Program-made: the position numbers and the translations under genes | Notes under the pieces: model-generated | Seen by the model: the letters and a program-made list of their open reading frames with translations, nothing else | Told to the model about the DNA's origin: nothing | The model's database searches: none | Shown: positions 9,394 to 19,572 of the stretch, one piece after another | Numbering within the stretch: the stretch's first letter is position 1 | How the letters are laid out: each line of letters starts with the position of its first letter | Source: Chitinophaga sancti | GTDB taxonomy: Bacteria > Bacteroidota > Bacteroidia > Chitinophagales > Chitinophagaceae | Assembly (NCBI RefSeq): GCF_034087045.1 | Contig: NZ_CP139247.1 | Location: forward strand, 620,001-684,000 | DNA length: 64,000 nt | Direction of reading: 5' to 3'

Positions 9394-9690
9394 TGCTTAA
9401 TATGGTCAAAATATTATTGTGTGCAAAAATGAATAATTCCAACGAATATACAATCTTAAAATTGTATGTTTTCTCAATAATACAACTAAATATTAAAAAA
9501 TGTTATTTATTGTATTTGATGAGCCGGTTAGTAGTTGCAACAGTTAAAAACAACCTGTTAGCCGGTATAATATGACTCTCGAAAACGCTTAAACGAATGA
9601 TCGTTTATGAAATGGTATTGCTCTCTATGAATGAATGAGTTATGCGACAGTAGTGGTGCCTGCATAGCCACAGGCCACCCCTTGCTGGGC
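9394..9690. other. Intergenic region between purD and mreB
   Basis: 297 bp with no convincing gene. The half near mreB is strongly AT-rich, consistent with the cell-shape promoter. Near purD there is a perfect inverted repeat AAACGA-ATGA-TCGTTT at 9591-9606 and an imperfect hairpin around 9655-9679; either could mark the end of the purD transcript, but neither has a clear T-run. Confidence 0.5.
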
Positions 9691-10968
9691 TTACACGAAC
9701 TCGAATCCAATATCCCTCCTGTAATATTTGCCTTCAAAATCAATAGATTCTGCTGTTTGCCGGCTATGCGACAACGCAATACCCAGATCAGAAGCCAGTG
9801 AAGTGATGGTAAGTACCCGACCGCCATTGGTGAGGATCTCACCACCTGCAACCTTTGTACCTGCCTGGAATACCAGCTGATCCTGCGTTGGGGCAGGAAT
9901 GTTGGTAATGACCTTACCCTTCTCATACGCTTCCGGATACCCTCCGGCTACCAGCATTACTGTGGTTGCCACACGGCTATCCTCGTAAATTTTTTGTGCA
10001 GACAGCTTACCGTCTATCACTGACTGAAACAGCTCCAGCAGGTCATTTTGCAGGCGAGGCATTACCACCTCCGTTTCAGGATCACCCATGCGACAGTTGT
10101 ATTCTATCACAAATGGCGCTCCATCTACTTTGATCAACCCAAAGAAAATAAAGCCGTTGTAGACAATGTTCTCTTTGGCTAACCCGTCTACCGTAGGTTT
10201 GATCACCTGTTCTACCACCTGGTCCATAAATGCTTTGTCAGCAAATGGAACAGGGGAAACAGCACCCATACCACCAGTATTCAGGCCGGTATCGCCCTCT
10301 CCAATACGTTTATAGTCTTTCGCGGAAGGCAGCAGCTGATAGCTTTTACCATCCGTGAGCACAAATACAGATAATTCTATGCCAGAAAGGAATTGTTCTA
10401 CAACAACTTTTTTGCTGGCATCACCAAACTTCGCCTCGCGGATCATCTGGGTGAATTCAATCACCGCAGCTTCGCGGTCTTCCAGGATCACTACACCCTT
10501 ACCGGCAGCCAAACCATCGGCCTTGAGTACAATTGGGGTGGAATGCTGACGAAGGTAAGCAACCCCTTCTTCGTAGGTGCTCTCGTCAAACTCCCTGTAG
10601 GCGGCAGTTGGAATATTGTGACGGCTCATGAACTGCTTTGCAAATGCCTTACTGCCCTCCAGTTGAGCGGCATATGCAGAAGGTCCCATCACTGGGATGT
10701 GTTTCAAAGCTTCGTCCTGCTGGAAGAAATCGTAGATCCCTTTTACCAGGGGTTCTTCAGAACCAGGTACTACCAGGGTAATGGCATTTTTAAGACAGAA
10801 AACCCTTATTTTTTCGAAGTCGGACACCGCGAAATCAACATTCTGTCCATATTGGGCAGTACCCGCATTTCCGGGAGCGATGAACAACTGCTCACATAAA
10901 GTGCTTTGAGTCATTTTCCAGGCCAGGGCGTGTTCCCGGCCACCACTTCCTAATAGTAAAATCTTCAT
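9691..10968 (-). CDS. purD: Phosphoribosylamine-glycine ligase
   Basis: GAR synthetase (425 aa), second step of purine synthesis: ATP-dependent joining of phosphoribosylamine and glycine. The N-terminal domain begins with the signature LLLGSGGREHALAWKM. The ATP-grasp core includes LKADGLAAGKGVVI (near residue 145) and the family signature EYNCRMGDPETEVVMPRL (near 285), with metal- and ATP-binding Glu and Asn. The C-terminal segment includes VMLVAGGYPEAYEKG. Full length, ATG start, no neighbouring pur gene. Confidence 0.97.
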   Translation of the reverse strand: MKILLLGSGGREHALAWKMTQSTLCEQLFIAPGNAGTAQYGQNVDFAVSDFEKIRVFCLKNAITLVVPGSEEPLVKGIYDFFQQDEALKHIPVMGPSAYAAQLEGSKAFAKQFMSRHNIPTAAYREFDESTYEEGVAYLRQHSTPIVLKADGLAAGKGVVILEDREAAVIEFTQMIREAKFGDASKKVVVEQFLSGIELSVFVLTDGKSYQLLPSAKDYKRIGEGDTGLNTGGMGAVSPVPFADKAFMDQVVEQVIKPTVDGLAKENIVYNGFIFFGLIKVDGAPFVIEYNCRMGDPETEVVMPRLQNDLLELFQSVIDGKLSAQKIYEDSRVATTVMLVAGGYPEAYEKGKVITNIPAPTQDQLVFQAGTKVAGGEILTNGGRVLTITSLASDLGIALSHSRQTAESIDFEGKYYRRDIGFEFV

Positions 10969-11142
10969 ATTGTATATCAGTGTGTAATTTGAGCGAATTC
11001 AGCCATTTCTGCCCCGTTCTTCCAATTTTTTTGCAAAGAAAGGCCAAAATTTAACCAAAAGCACCATTTTTCTATATAAAAAGCCTAATTTATTTATCTT
11101 GCCACATTCATAGGACTAACTTATCAACAAAACTAACCAATT

Positions 11143-12837
11143 ATGACTCAATCTGCTGTTGAGCAGCCTGTAAGTACACCAAAACAAAAAGGCGGCCATC
11201 ACAAAGGCCTTTATGTTCTTTTTTTTACTGAGATGTGGGAGCGCTTCGGGTATTACCTGATGATCGGGATCTTCTTCCTATACCTGATAGATCCAACCGC
11301 TAATGGCGGTAAAGGCTTCGATACTGCCCACGCTTCTGATCTTGTAGGTTCGTACATTGCATTGGTATACCTCTCGCCGTTCATAGGGGGATTAATGGCC
11401 GACAGATATCTCGGCTATCGTAAAGCGGTTATTTTAGGGGGCGCCCTGCTTGCCGCCGGTTATTTTACACTGGCCTTCCCCGGGGAATTAGCCATGTATA
11501 TGGCCCTGACCCTGATCATTATCGGAAATGGCTTCTTTAAACCAAACATCGGCACCATTCTCGGGAACATCTACAACAGAGAAGACCTTAAACCTAAGAA
11601 AGACATTGCCTACAACATCTTTTACATGGGTGTAAATATCGGTGCCTTTATTTGCAACTTCGTCGCTGCTTACCTGCGTAACCACTATGGCTGGGGCCAC
11701 GCTTTTACCGCTGCCGGCATAGGTATGCTGATAGGTCTGGCCATCTTCATCTCCAAATCCAAAGTGATTGCTGAAGGTGATATCCGCAAACCAGTACAGA
11801 AAGATGATATGCCAATGAGCAAAATCCTCGGACTGGTATTGCTGCCAGCTTTCATCGCTGCTATACTGGGTTACTTCATGTACAAATTCCTCGGGCATCC
11901 GCTATTTGGTACACCATCCATCGATGCATTCATGTTTGCCTGTGTACCTATCGTTATTTTCTACATTCGCCTGTATACTACTGCTAATAAAGAAGATAAA
12001 CGAGGACTGGGTGCGCTGTTGGCCTTCTTTGCAGTAGCGATCGTGTTCTGGGTGATCTACAACCAGAACAGCACCGGTTTGACAATCTGGGCAGATCAGT
12101 ATACGGATCGTTCTATGTCAGAAGGTGTTGAAAAAATTGCGAAACCAATGGGTATGCTGCAAACTGTGACAACTGAGCCACACGCCGTCACCCAGATTGA
12201 TGCACAATTTCGTGCCATAACTGATGGTCATGGCAATACCATTACTGTACAGGGTGCAGATCCTTACTTCCAGAACCTGCCAAAGGACAAATGGCCAGCC
12301 AGCGGCAAAATGCAACTGATTTCAACAGAGATCTTCCAATCTGCCAACCCTGGGTTTATTGTATTATTCACATTGTTAGTCCTCGGATTGTTCGGATGGC
12401 TCGCCAAGAGAGGCAAAGAACCCACTACACCTATGAAGGTGGCAATGGGTATCTTCATTGCCGGCCTGTCGTCTTTACTGATGATCGTGGCAGCATCTAT
12501 GACGAATGTATATGTAGATAAGAGTTCTATGGCCTTCCTGGTAGGTACCTATGCCATCTTCACCGTGGGTGAAATATTGGTAAGTCCGATCGGATTATCT
12601 ATGGTATCCAAGTTATCCCCTCCACGCCTTACGGCACTGATGATGGGTGGCTGGTACCTGGTGAACTCCATTGCCGGAAAAGTGGCTGGTATGATGGCTA
12701 CTTTCTGGGATAACTTCACCGACAAAAAGGTGTATTTCATGATCCTGACCGTAGCTGCAGCCATTGCATTTGTAGTCATGCTGATGATCAGTAAGTGGAT
12801 TGCCGGTGTTGTAAAAGAGAAGACAGGATCTTATTAA
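11143..12837 (+). CDS. POT/PTR2-family proton-coupled peptide transporter
   Basis: A 564-aa major-facilitator protein of the proton-dependent oligopeptide transporter family. The proton-coupling motif ExxER is present (FTEMWERFGYYLMIG, near residue 30), as is the second signature (GNGFFKPNIGTILGNIY near 125). About 12-14 membrane segments are visible, with a hydrophilic insert around residues 315-395 that would be periplasmic or a loop between helices. It imports di- and tripeptides. It is followed by a strong terminator and then an OPT-family transporter, so this stretch carries two unrelated peptide importers on one strand. Confidence 0.94.
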   Translation: MTQSAVEQPVSTPKQKGGHHKGLYVLFFTEMWERFGYYLMIGIFFLYLIDPTANGGKGFDTAHASDLVGSYIALVYLSPFIGGLMADRYLGYRKAVILGGALLAAGYFTLAFPGELAMYMALTLIIIGNGFFKPNIGTILGNIYNREDLKPKKDIAYNIFYMGVNIGAFICNFVAAYLRNHYGWGHAFTAAGIGMLIGLAIFISKSKVIAEGDIRKPVQKDDMPMSKILGLVLLPAFIAAILGYFMYKFLGHPLFGTPSIDAFMFACVPIVIFYIRLYTTANKEDKRGLGALLAFFAVAIVFWVIYNQNSTGLTIWADQYTDRSMSEGVEKIAKPMGMLQTVTTEPHAVTQIDAQFRAITDGHGNTITVQGADPYFQNLPKDKWPASGKMQLISTEIFQSANPGFIVLFTLLVLGLFGWLAKRGKEPTTPMKVAMGIFIAGLSSLLMIVAASMTNVYVDKSSMAFLVGTYAIFTVGEILVSPIGLSMVSKLSPPRLTALMMGGWYLVNSIAGKVAGMMATFWDNFTDKKVYFMILTVAAAIAFVVMLMISKWIAGVVKEKTGSY

Positions 12838-12858
12838 TACCATCGAAAAGTTATACTT

Positions 12859-12893
12859 AAAATGCTTCTGCCGGCCGGCAGAAGCATTTTTTT
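12859..12893 (+). terminator. Terminator after the POT transporter
   Basis: Loopless perfect palindrome (AATGCTTCTGCCGG and its complement, 12861-12888) followed by a T8 run. Confidence 0.92.
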
Positions 12894-12963
12894 TAGGGGT
12901 AAAGGGCTATATGTCTTATATTGCCTCCCAAACAAAATCTAACTATACCCACCAACAACAACT

Positions 12964-15024
12964 ATGGCAGATAATTTTAAACCTTTTGTCTCACCCGAGG
13001 TGAAGATGAAAGAATTTACAGTCAAGTCCATTTTATTGGGCTGCATGTTTGGTATTATATTCGGTGCCGCCACGGTGTATCTTGCGCTGAAAGCGGGTTT
13101 AACGGTTTCTGCGTCTATCCCGATTGCAGTGATTGCCATTACACTGGGCCGGAGATTCTTTAAGACCACGATTCTGGAAAACAACATTATTCAGACTACA
13201 GGTTCAGCAGGTGAATCCATTGCTGCGGGTGTAGTATTTACGTTACCTGGCTTCCTGTTCTTATCTGACCACAATGGTGATCAGTATTTTAATTACATCA
13301 CGATCCTCATCCTCGCCATCTTTGGTGGTATCCTGGGTACATTGATGATGATCCCCCTTCGCCGGTCACTGATCGTAAAAGAGCACGAAACCCTGCCATA
13401 CCCTGAAGGTACTGCCTGTGGCGATGTACTTATAGCCGGTGAAAAAGGCGGTGACTTTGCCAAAACAGCTTTCTATGGTCTGGGCTTTGCAGTAGTATAT
13501 GCCGTGTTCCAAAAGGTATTTCACGTGATTTCGGAAACACCTGCCTATATGACCAAACAGGTCAACAAATTCTTCCCTTCTGCTAAAATAAGTGCTGACA
13601 TCACCCCTGAATACCTGGGTGTTGGTTATATCATTGGGCCCCGCATTGCTGGTGTACTGGTAGCGGGTGGTGTATTGTCCTGGTTGGTATTGATCCCATT
13701 GCTGGCTAGTTTACTGCCTGGTGACCTGATCGCTACCCAGCTGGTAAAACTGGGTTACCTCGCTAACCTGGCTACGCCTGGTGGTAAAGGTAACTGGAAT
13801 CCTGCTACACATACTTTTACGGATTACTCTGCCGCTATCTACTTTGCCTATGTACGCCAGATAGGCGCTGGTGCCGTAGCAGCAGGCGGTTTCATCACGC
13901 TGATCAAAACCATTCCTACCATCATCTCTTCTTTCAAAGGTAGCCTTGGTTCCCTGAAGAAAGGTGAAGCTACAGGTGCTGCAAATGTTGAAGTACCACG
14001 TACAGAAAAAGACCTGAATGTGAAGCTGGTATTGTTTGGTAGCATTGGCCTGATCATCCTGATGGCATTCCTGCCCCAGTTGCCAGGTCAGTCTATTGGT
14101 CAGAAACTGCTGGTAGGTTTGCTGGTGGTAATATTCGGTGCATTCTTCGTAACTGTATCCAGCCGTATCGTAGGTTTGATTGGTTCTTCGAACAACCCTA
14201 TTTCAGGTATGACTATCGCTACACTGATGGGTACCTGCCTGGTATTTATTGCTGTGGGTTGGAGCGGCAAATTATATGAACCAATGGCACTGGTAGTAGG
14301 TGGTATGATCTGTATCGCCGCTGCGAATGCAGGTGGTACATCGCAGGATCTGAAGTCTGGTTACATCGTGGGTGCTACTCCTATGTACCAGCAGTTGTCA
14401 CTGTTTATTGGTGCGATCGTATCCTCTATCGTAATTGGTCTGACAGTGAAATTCCTCGACAAACCTACTGCTGTAATGATTGCGAATGGGGTCACTGACC
14501 ACGCAATTGGTAGTACTTATTTCCCTGCACCACAGGGTACGCTGATGGCTACATTAGCGAAAGGTATTCTCTCTAAAAACCTTGACTGGCAGTTTGTACT
14601 GGTAGGCGTATTCCTCTCTATCGTAATGGAGCTGTGTGGTATTAAATCACTGTCCTTTGCGGTAGGTGCTTATCTGCCATTATCTACGACTTTACCAATT
14701 GCAATTGGTGGCGCTATTCGTGGTGTGGTAGATTCAAAAAACAAGAAGAAGAATGTGAAGGTTTCTGCTGAAGAAGAAGAGCTGGGCAAAGGAAACCTGT
14801 TTGCCACCGGCCTGGTAGCTGGTGGTGCGGTCGCTGGTGTGATCATTGCGATTATGGCGGGCTTCAATAGTACTGCAGGTGCCCTGGATGCCATGAATAT
14901 GGAAAATGCACTCTCTGGTGCATTGGGCGAAGAAGGTTATTATATACTCGGTGTATTAGGATTTGCATTCATGGGATGGGTGCTGTATCGCATCGCCACA
15001 AGAAATAAAGAAGCAGGCGCTTAA
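12964..15024 (+). CDS. OPT-family oligopeptide transporter
   Basis: A 686-aa protein with about 15 hydrophobic segments matching the bacterial OPT (oligopeptide/metal-chelate transporter) family. Typical features are the N-terminal GAATVYLALKAGLTVSASIP stretch, TTGSAGESIAAGVVFTLPG, the LPYPEGTACGDVL motif near residue 140 and AANAGGTSQDLKSGYIVGATP near 460. Substrates of bacterial members are mostly untested. A charged cytoplasmic loop (KNKKKNVKVSAEEEELGKG) lies near residue 590. The 126-bp gap after the POT gene includes a terminator, so it is probably transcribed separately. Confidence 0.93.
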   Translation: MADNFKPFVSPEVKMKEFTVKSILLGCMFGIIFGAATVYLALKAGLTVSASIPIAVIAITLGRRFFKTTILENNIIQTTGSAGESIAAGVVFTLPGFLFLSDHNGDQYFNYITILILAIFGGILGTLMMIPLRRSLIVKEHETLPYPEGTACGDVLIAGEKGGDFAKTAFYGLGFAVVYAVFQKVFHVISETPAYMTKQVNKFFPSAKISADITPEYLGVGYIIGPRIAGVLVAGGVLSWLVLIPLLASLLPGDLIATQLVKLGYLANLATPGGKGNWNPATHTFTDYSAAIYFAYVRQIGAGAVAAGGFITLIKTIPTIISSFKGSLGSLKKGEATGAANVEVPRTEKDLNVKLVLFGSIGLIILMAFLPQLPGQSIGQKLLVGLLVVIFGAFFVTVSSRIVGLIGSSNNPISGMTIATLMGTCLVFIAVGWSGKLYEPMALVVGGMICIAAANAGGTSQDLKSGYIVGATPMYQQLSLFIGAIVSSIVIGLTVKFLDKPTAVMIANGVTDHAIGSTYFPAPQGTLMATLAKGILSKNLDWQFVLVGVFLSIVMELCGIKSLSFAVGAYLPLSTTLPIAIGGAIRGVVDSKNKKKNVKVSAEEEELGKGNLFATGLVAGGAVAGVIIAIMAGFNSTAGALDAMNMENALSGALGEEGYYILGVLGFAFMGWVLYRIATRNKEAGA

Positions 15025-15045
15025 TAGCAATACCTCTTTTAAAAA

Positions 15046-15086
15046 TAAAAAAGCGTTTTTGGCCGATGGTCAAAAACGCTTTTTTG
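15046..15086 (+). terminator. Terminator after the OPT transporter
   Basis: AAAAAAGCGTTTTTG / CAAAAACGCTTTTTT stem with T-run, directly after the transporter stop. Confidence 0.92.
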
Positions 15087-15155
15087 TTTACTTTTAATTA
15101 TCGATTGACAATTAACCTCTTACATTTTCGTTAGCTATATAAAACCCAAAATCTC

Positions 15156-15659
15156 ATGCGCCAATTAATTGCTTTAGCCGGAATCCTGTTACTGTTTAGC
15201 GCCTGCAAGCACGATGACAACGAACCCATCAGAAAATTTACATCCTTCCAGGTAGATAGCCTGATCGTACTGGCTGAAGACCCAACCGCTGTGCTCACCC
15301 CTGCTAATCTTACAGATAACGACGCTACCAATGACTATCCGGTTCTAACCATTCTCGCTACCGGCAACCATGATGAAACGGTTCAATTTTCTTTGATTTC
15401 TGAAACCGAAACAATTCAACCCGGGGACTATTCTTCTACCATCTATGGCAATGCCTTTCGACTAGGATTTGCAGGCCTCGATTACAGCCTGCAGGCGAAT
15501 TATAATTTTGGTACGCTGAACCTGCATATTACCAAAGTAGTTGATACACTCATCGAAGGTTCCTTTGATGGTGAACTCATAGACACCACCGGCACTATCT
15601 CTCCAAAACCGTTGGCAAAAGGATTCCTGCGGGTTGTATTCAAAAGAGATACACTCTAA
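15156..15659 (+). CDS. Unrecognised small lipoprotein
   Basis: A 167-aa protein with a lipoprotein signal peptide (MRQLIALAGILLLFSAC, lipobox FSAC at residues 14-17), so it should be lipid-anchored. The mature part is acidic and beta-rich with no motif I recognise. It converges on the DUF1501 gene: its TAA (15657-15659) interlocks with that gene's stop so the two coding regions overlap by 4 bp. No function is proposed. Confidence 0.75.
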   Translation: MRQLIALAGILLLFSACKHDDNEPIRKFTSFQVDSLIVLAEDPTAVLTPANLTDNDATNDYPVLTILATGNHDETVQFSLISETETIQPGDYSSTIYGNAFRLGFAGLDYSLQANYNFGTLNLHITKVVDTLIEGSFDGELIDTTGTISPKPLAKGFLRVVFKRDTL

Positions 15660-16858
15660 ATAAATGATAAATGATCGTAGTTGTGTTTTAAAATTGTTTT
15701 GTCATCTGCACCCAACCATTTGTTGAGCAGCGTGGCATATACACTCTTGAAATCAACTTTGTATTGCAGATCTCCGTCTTTCAGATTCATCAGATCAGGA
15801 CCATCGTTCAATAAACCCTGTTGTTTTAATCCACCACCTATCAGGAACATGTTATTCGCAGTACCATGGTCTGTGCCATTGCTGGCGTTCTGCGCCACTC
15901 TTCGGCCAAATTCTGAGAAGGTCATGACCACCACATCCTGAAAACGGTTATTGTTCTTCAGGTCTCTTGTAAATACTGTCACTGCATCGTCCAGTTGTTT
16001 GAAGAGGTTTTGTTGCTGTGCCTGTTGATTTACGTGTGTATCAAAACTACCATGAGATACATAATATACTTTGGTACTGATGTCGGACATGATCAGCTTT
16101 GAAATGGTACGCAGGCTCTTACCCAAATGGGTGGAAGGATAATCTTCTTTGGTGTCGTATGTTTTAAATTGCTTTTGAATATAATTGGCAGATGATAAGG
16201 TAGCGCCCAGTGTTTTGTACAGATAATCCACATTAGGTTCTTCATCACGATGCTGATGCATCAGATCATTGTACAATCCTGCATTGATACCACTGCTTAA
16301 CCTGCCCGGATCATTGAATGCTAATCCTTTCTGGAATTCACCTTTCATGGCAAGACTCAATGTATCGTCGATTTCCAGTGCCTGCACGGGTTTATCACAA
16401 TCTTTACATTGTGCATCGAGATAGCGGCCTACCCAACCATTACCCCAGTAGTCAGAAGAGTTGCTGGCGGATTGCCAGATATCCATAGAGCGGAAATGCG
16501 AACGATCCGGATTGGGATAACCTACATTTTGCAGGATGCCCATACCGCCATCATCATACAGTGCTTTCATGCCTACCATAGCAGGATGAAGCCCTGTTTC
16601 ATCTGTGAGGGACAGCGCCTTTTCTCTTTGTATACCTAAGCTGGGCCGGAGTTTATAATAGATGTCATTGCGATATGGAATTACGGTATTCAACCCATCA
16701 TTACCACCTGACAACTGGATAATGACAAGTACCTTATTGCCCGGCGGCACCATGGCATGTGTTGAGTTTTCCAATGCTTTCAGGAACTTCGGTATGAACA
16801 AAGATGCTGATGCCAACGAGCCCGCTTGTAAAAAACGACGTCTGTTCAATATTAGCAT
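15656..16858 (-). CDS. DUF1501 family protein, Tat-exported
   Basis: A 400-aa DUF1501 protein, an uncharacterised family related to alkaline-phosphatase/sulfatase folds. It starts with a twin-arginine signal (NRRRFLQAGSLASASLF), so it is probably exported folded. Family features: VLVIIQLSGGNDGLNTVIPY near residue 45, YVSHGSFDTHVNQ near 260 and MTFSEFGRRVAQNASNGTDHGTANNMFLIGGG near 305, where conserved Asp, His and Glu suggest a metal site. It follows the DUF1800 gene by 10 bp; the two families are usually paired. The biological role is unknown. Confidence 0.9.
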   Translation of the reverse strand: MLILNRRRFLQAGSLASASLFIPKFLKALENSTHAMVPPGNKVLVIIQLSGGNDGLNTVIPYRNDIYYKLRPSLGIQREKALSLTDETGLHPAMVGMKALYDDGGMGILQNVGYPNPDRSHFRSMDIWQSASNSSDYWGNGWVGRYLDAQCKDCDKPVQALEIDDTLSLAMKGEFQKGLAFNDPGRLSSGINAGLYNDLMHQHRDEEPNVDYLYKTLGATLSSANYIQKQFKTYDTKEDYPSTHLGKSLRTISKLIMSDISTKVYYVSHGSFDTHVNQQAQQQNLFKQLDDAVTVFTRDLKNNNRFQDVVVMTFSEFGRRVAQNASNGTDHGTANNMFLIGGGLKQQGLLNDGPDLMNLKDGDLQYKVDFKSVYATLLNKWLGADDKTILKHNYDHLSFI

Positions 16859-16868
16859 ACAATAAGTT

Positions 16869-18311
16869 TTAACACAATTGATATTCGGGTGTACTCATCA
16901 CAGCGATGGTGACTGTCTTTATAAATTGTTCTCTGGATGTAACGTCCGCGTAGTTTTCCAGTATCTGCCTGCTTACGTTCTTACTATTTTGCAGGAGCGT
17001 ATCCGCAATGGTAGTAGCCAGGTTTTCGCGTTTTACATCATTGTATTCTCCTATGTAATCGTCCCAATGAATAATGCCTTTGATCATTCTGGCATATTGT
17101 TTTTTCGCTGCATCATTTACCTGCTGGGTGGCTTTGTAACTTCCCATCCCCATTTCTGGCGTGATCTCTTTGGGCTGGATATTGAAATCCTTTTCATAGA
17201 GAATCATAGATGGTAACTGCATGCGATACATTAAACTGGAACTATCTATCCAGTTACGGCCACCGGGCCATCCGGCTACGTTTGGCGGGTAAAATAAAGT
17301 CTGACCCAATACCTGTTGAAAGGAGATCATCACTTCTTCCCTGTCAAAATCAACAGGGATCGTTCTGCGAAAACCAACCAGCAATTCAATGGGCGATTTG
17401 ATATGGTTCCCGATCAATTTACTATCGTAAAACCAGTCTGCCATAAAGATGTTGCGCATCAGTTCTTTGATGTCGTAACCAGCATTATAAAATTTATCTG
17501 CGAGGGTGTTGATCTTTTCAGGGTCAGGTGTTTCTTCATCTACAAAGAATTTATAAATCTTCGCAGTGATGAATTGTGCAGTCGCTTTTTTCTCTAAGAG
17601 AATTTTCAATACATCATCACCATTGAAGTTCCCTTCTTTGCCAAGAATATTTTTCACCCCTTCATCATGCGTCTTTTCCCTGAACACAAAGTTACCGTCA
17701 TCATCAAAAGCCCATCCGGTGAAGGCTCTGGCCGATTCTTTCACATCCTGTTCAGTATAGTTACCACGACCCATGGTGAATAGCTCCATCACTTCACGAG
17801 CGAAGTTTTCATTGGGATGTGCTTTCCTGTTTTGTTGATTATTCAGGAACTGCAACATGGCAGGCGTCTTGGAGACAGCGGTGAGTAAGTCTCCAAAATT
17901 GCCCAGGGCATTGACCCTGATCACATTCAGCAATTGTTGGTTGAACAGTACATTCTGTGTGCGACAGGCGAAGTGTCCATGCCAGAAGAGGGCCATTTTT
18001 TCTCTTAATGGATGTGTACTGTGCACCATCTCATCTACCCATGATACGTTCAGGTCTTTGATACCTTGCGTATTCATTTGCTGCACCATCTTGCGGGTAT
18101 CTGCATCCAGGTCTTTTTTCTTCCTGTAATCAGGTAGGTCGGACTGGTCAATGATCTTGATGGGAGTCGTCTCATCTTTAGCAGGACCAATAAGGATCTT
18201 GCTTACAATTTGTTTACGGCGCTTGTGGGTCCAATCAGCTATAACAGGATAGCGTTCTCCAAAGCCGGCCCTCCATGCGAGGTGCTGCATCTGCAATTTT
18301 TCAGGGACCAT
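16869..18311 (-). CDS. DUF1800 family protein
   Basis: A 480-aa DUF1800 protein. Recognisable family blocks are HLAWRAGFG at the N-terminus, LREKMALFWHGHFACR near residue 100, PNENFAREVMELFTMGRGNYTEQDVKESARAFTGW near 165-200 and FYPPNVAGWPGGRNWI near 345. No clear export signal. It lies 15 bp after moeA and 10 bp before the DUF1501 gene, all on the minus strand, so the three may form one transcript. DUF1800/DUF1501 pairs are common in Bacteroidota and Planctomycetes, but what they do is not established. Confidence 0.9.
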   Translation of the reverse strand: MVPEKLQMQHLAWRAGFGERYPVIADWTHKRRKQIVSKILIGPAKDETTPIKIIDQSDLPDYRKKKDLDADTRKMVQQMNTQGIKDLNVSWVDEMVHSTHPLREKMALFWHGHFACRTQNVLFNQQLLNVIRVNALGNFGDLLTAVSKTPAMLQFLNNQQNRKAHPNENFAREVMELFTMGRGNYTEQDVKESARAFTGWAFDDDGNFVFREKTHDEGVKNILGKEGNFNGDDVLKILLEKKATAQFITAKIYKFFVDEETPDPEKINTLADKFYNAGYDIKELMRNIFMADWFYDSKLIGNHIKSPIELLVGFRRTIPVDFDREEVMISFQQVLGQTLFYPPNVAGWPGGRNWIDSSSLMYRMQLPSMILYEKDFNIQPKEITPEMGMGSYKATQQVNDAAKKQYARMIKGIIHWDDYIGEYNDVKRENLATTIADTLLQNSKNVSRQILENYADVTSREQFIKTVTIAVMSTPEYQLC

Positions 18312-18326
18312 AATTTTATTTTTAGA

Positions 18327-19538
18327 TCAGGATCTGAATCTCCACACTGGATAACTACTGCCTTTCTCAAAGTATTCTTTTTCTGATGGCAATTCCAGAA
18401 ACCCATCTGCCTGCAATAAAGCTGCCAGATCTCCGGAACCATGATAGGGTGGTGGCAAAGCGATGAACTGGCCGCCCGCTACCGGGTGCAAACGAACAGG
18501 CATGAAATAGGTCAATGGTGGCTTGAAATGTACGTCTGTACCCAATACAGCGAAAGGTTCAGGACCTGCAGTAATTTGTAAAGAAGCTTTTAACCATGGC
18601 AAAACATAACGATAACAACACATGAACCCGGATACCGGATTGCCCGGCAATGCAAAAACCACAGGGCCATTTTCAAAGTGTCCAAACAGGAATGGTTTGC
18701 CGGGGCGCTGTTGTACTTTATGAAATACCTGCTGCATACCCAGCTCTTCCAATACCTGGGGCAGGTGATCATATTTACCAGCAGAGACAGCTCCCGTACA
18801 GATCAATACATCATGATCTAATAGTGATCCTAATAATTGTTGTATGGCGGGTATATCGTCATTGACATGATAACAGGTGGCATGGATACCCAGTTCTGTT
18901 TGTAGTGCAGCAGCGAGTGTATAAGAGTTGGAAGTACGTACCTGGTGTATATCAGGGATTTCTGATACAGGTACCAGTTCATCGCCGGTAGTTATAATGG
19001 CGACTTTGGGCAGGCGGCTTACACTTACCATCGATTTACCAACAGCAGCCAGTACACCTGTTTCGGCAGCAGTAATACGGGTGCCTGCAGCGATCAATAC
19101 CTGACCAGCAGCGGCATCGGCACCCTGACGGTGAATGTGTTGCCCCTGTGCTACACCAGCTTTGATAGTAAAACGACGGAAACCATCGTGTTCCGACACT
19201 TCCAGGTGTTCGTACTGGATCACAGTATCAGTCAGTTCCGGCAAAATAGCGCCGGTCATAACTTCCAAACAATCAGCCATGCTACCGAGTTGCTTTCTGG
19301 GCATACCTGCGGCCTGCATGTCTTCTACGCCAAATACAATTTGTCCTTTGGAATAGGCTTCAAAATTGATGGCGATCCCATCCATCATTACGCGGTCATA
19401 AGGGGGGAAGTCCCGATCAGATAAAACGGGTTCACGTAGTACCCTTCCGGTGGCGGAAGTAAATGGTACCTGTTCCATTCCGAAGTCTCTGGCTATCCCC
19501 ATGACAGCAGCATAGGCAGCGATGACATCCATTAGCAT
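18327..19538 (-). CDS. moeA: Molybdopterin molybdotransferase MoeA
   Basis: A 403-aa MoeA, which inserts molybdate into adenylated molybdopterin. Domain order: N-terminal MoeA domain with RDFPPYDRVMMDGIA (conserved MDG motif, near residue 45-55), the MoaB/MPT-binding domain with ITTGDELVPVSE and LICTGAVSAGKYDHL, GKPFLFG and ALPGNPVSGFMCCYRYVLP near 300, and a C-terminal beta-barrel domain. All key motifs are intact. It is divergent from moaC (34 bp between starts), the centre of the Moco locus, so the intergenic region must hold two promoters or a shared one. Confidence 0.95.
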   Translation of the reverse strand: MLMDVIAAYAAVMGIARDFGMEQVPFTSATGRVLREPVLSDRDFPPYDRVMMDGIAINFEAYSKGQIVFGVEDMQAAGMPRKQLGSMADCLEVMTGAILPELTDTVIQYEHLEVSEHDGFRRFTIKAGVAQGQHIHRQGADAAAGQVLIAAGTRITAAETGVLAAVGKSMVSVSRLPKVAIITTGDELVPVSEIPDIHQVRTSNSYTLAAALQTELGIHATCYHVNDDIPAIQQLLGSLLDHDVLICTGAVSAGKYDHLPQVLEELGMQQVFHKVQQRPGKPFLFGHFENGPVVFALPGNPVSGFMCCYRYVLPWLKASLQITAGPEPFAVLGTDVHFKPPLTYFMPVRLHPVAGGQFIALPPPYHGSGDLAALLQADGFLELPSEKEYFEKGSSYPVWRFRS

Positions 19539-19572
19539 ATGTTAACAGGTTTCTTTGTAAATTTATTCTATT

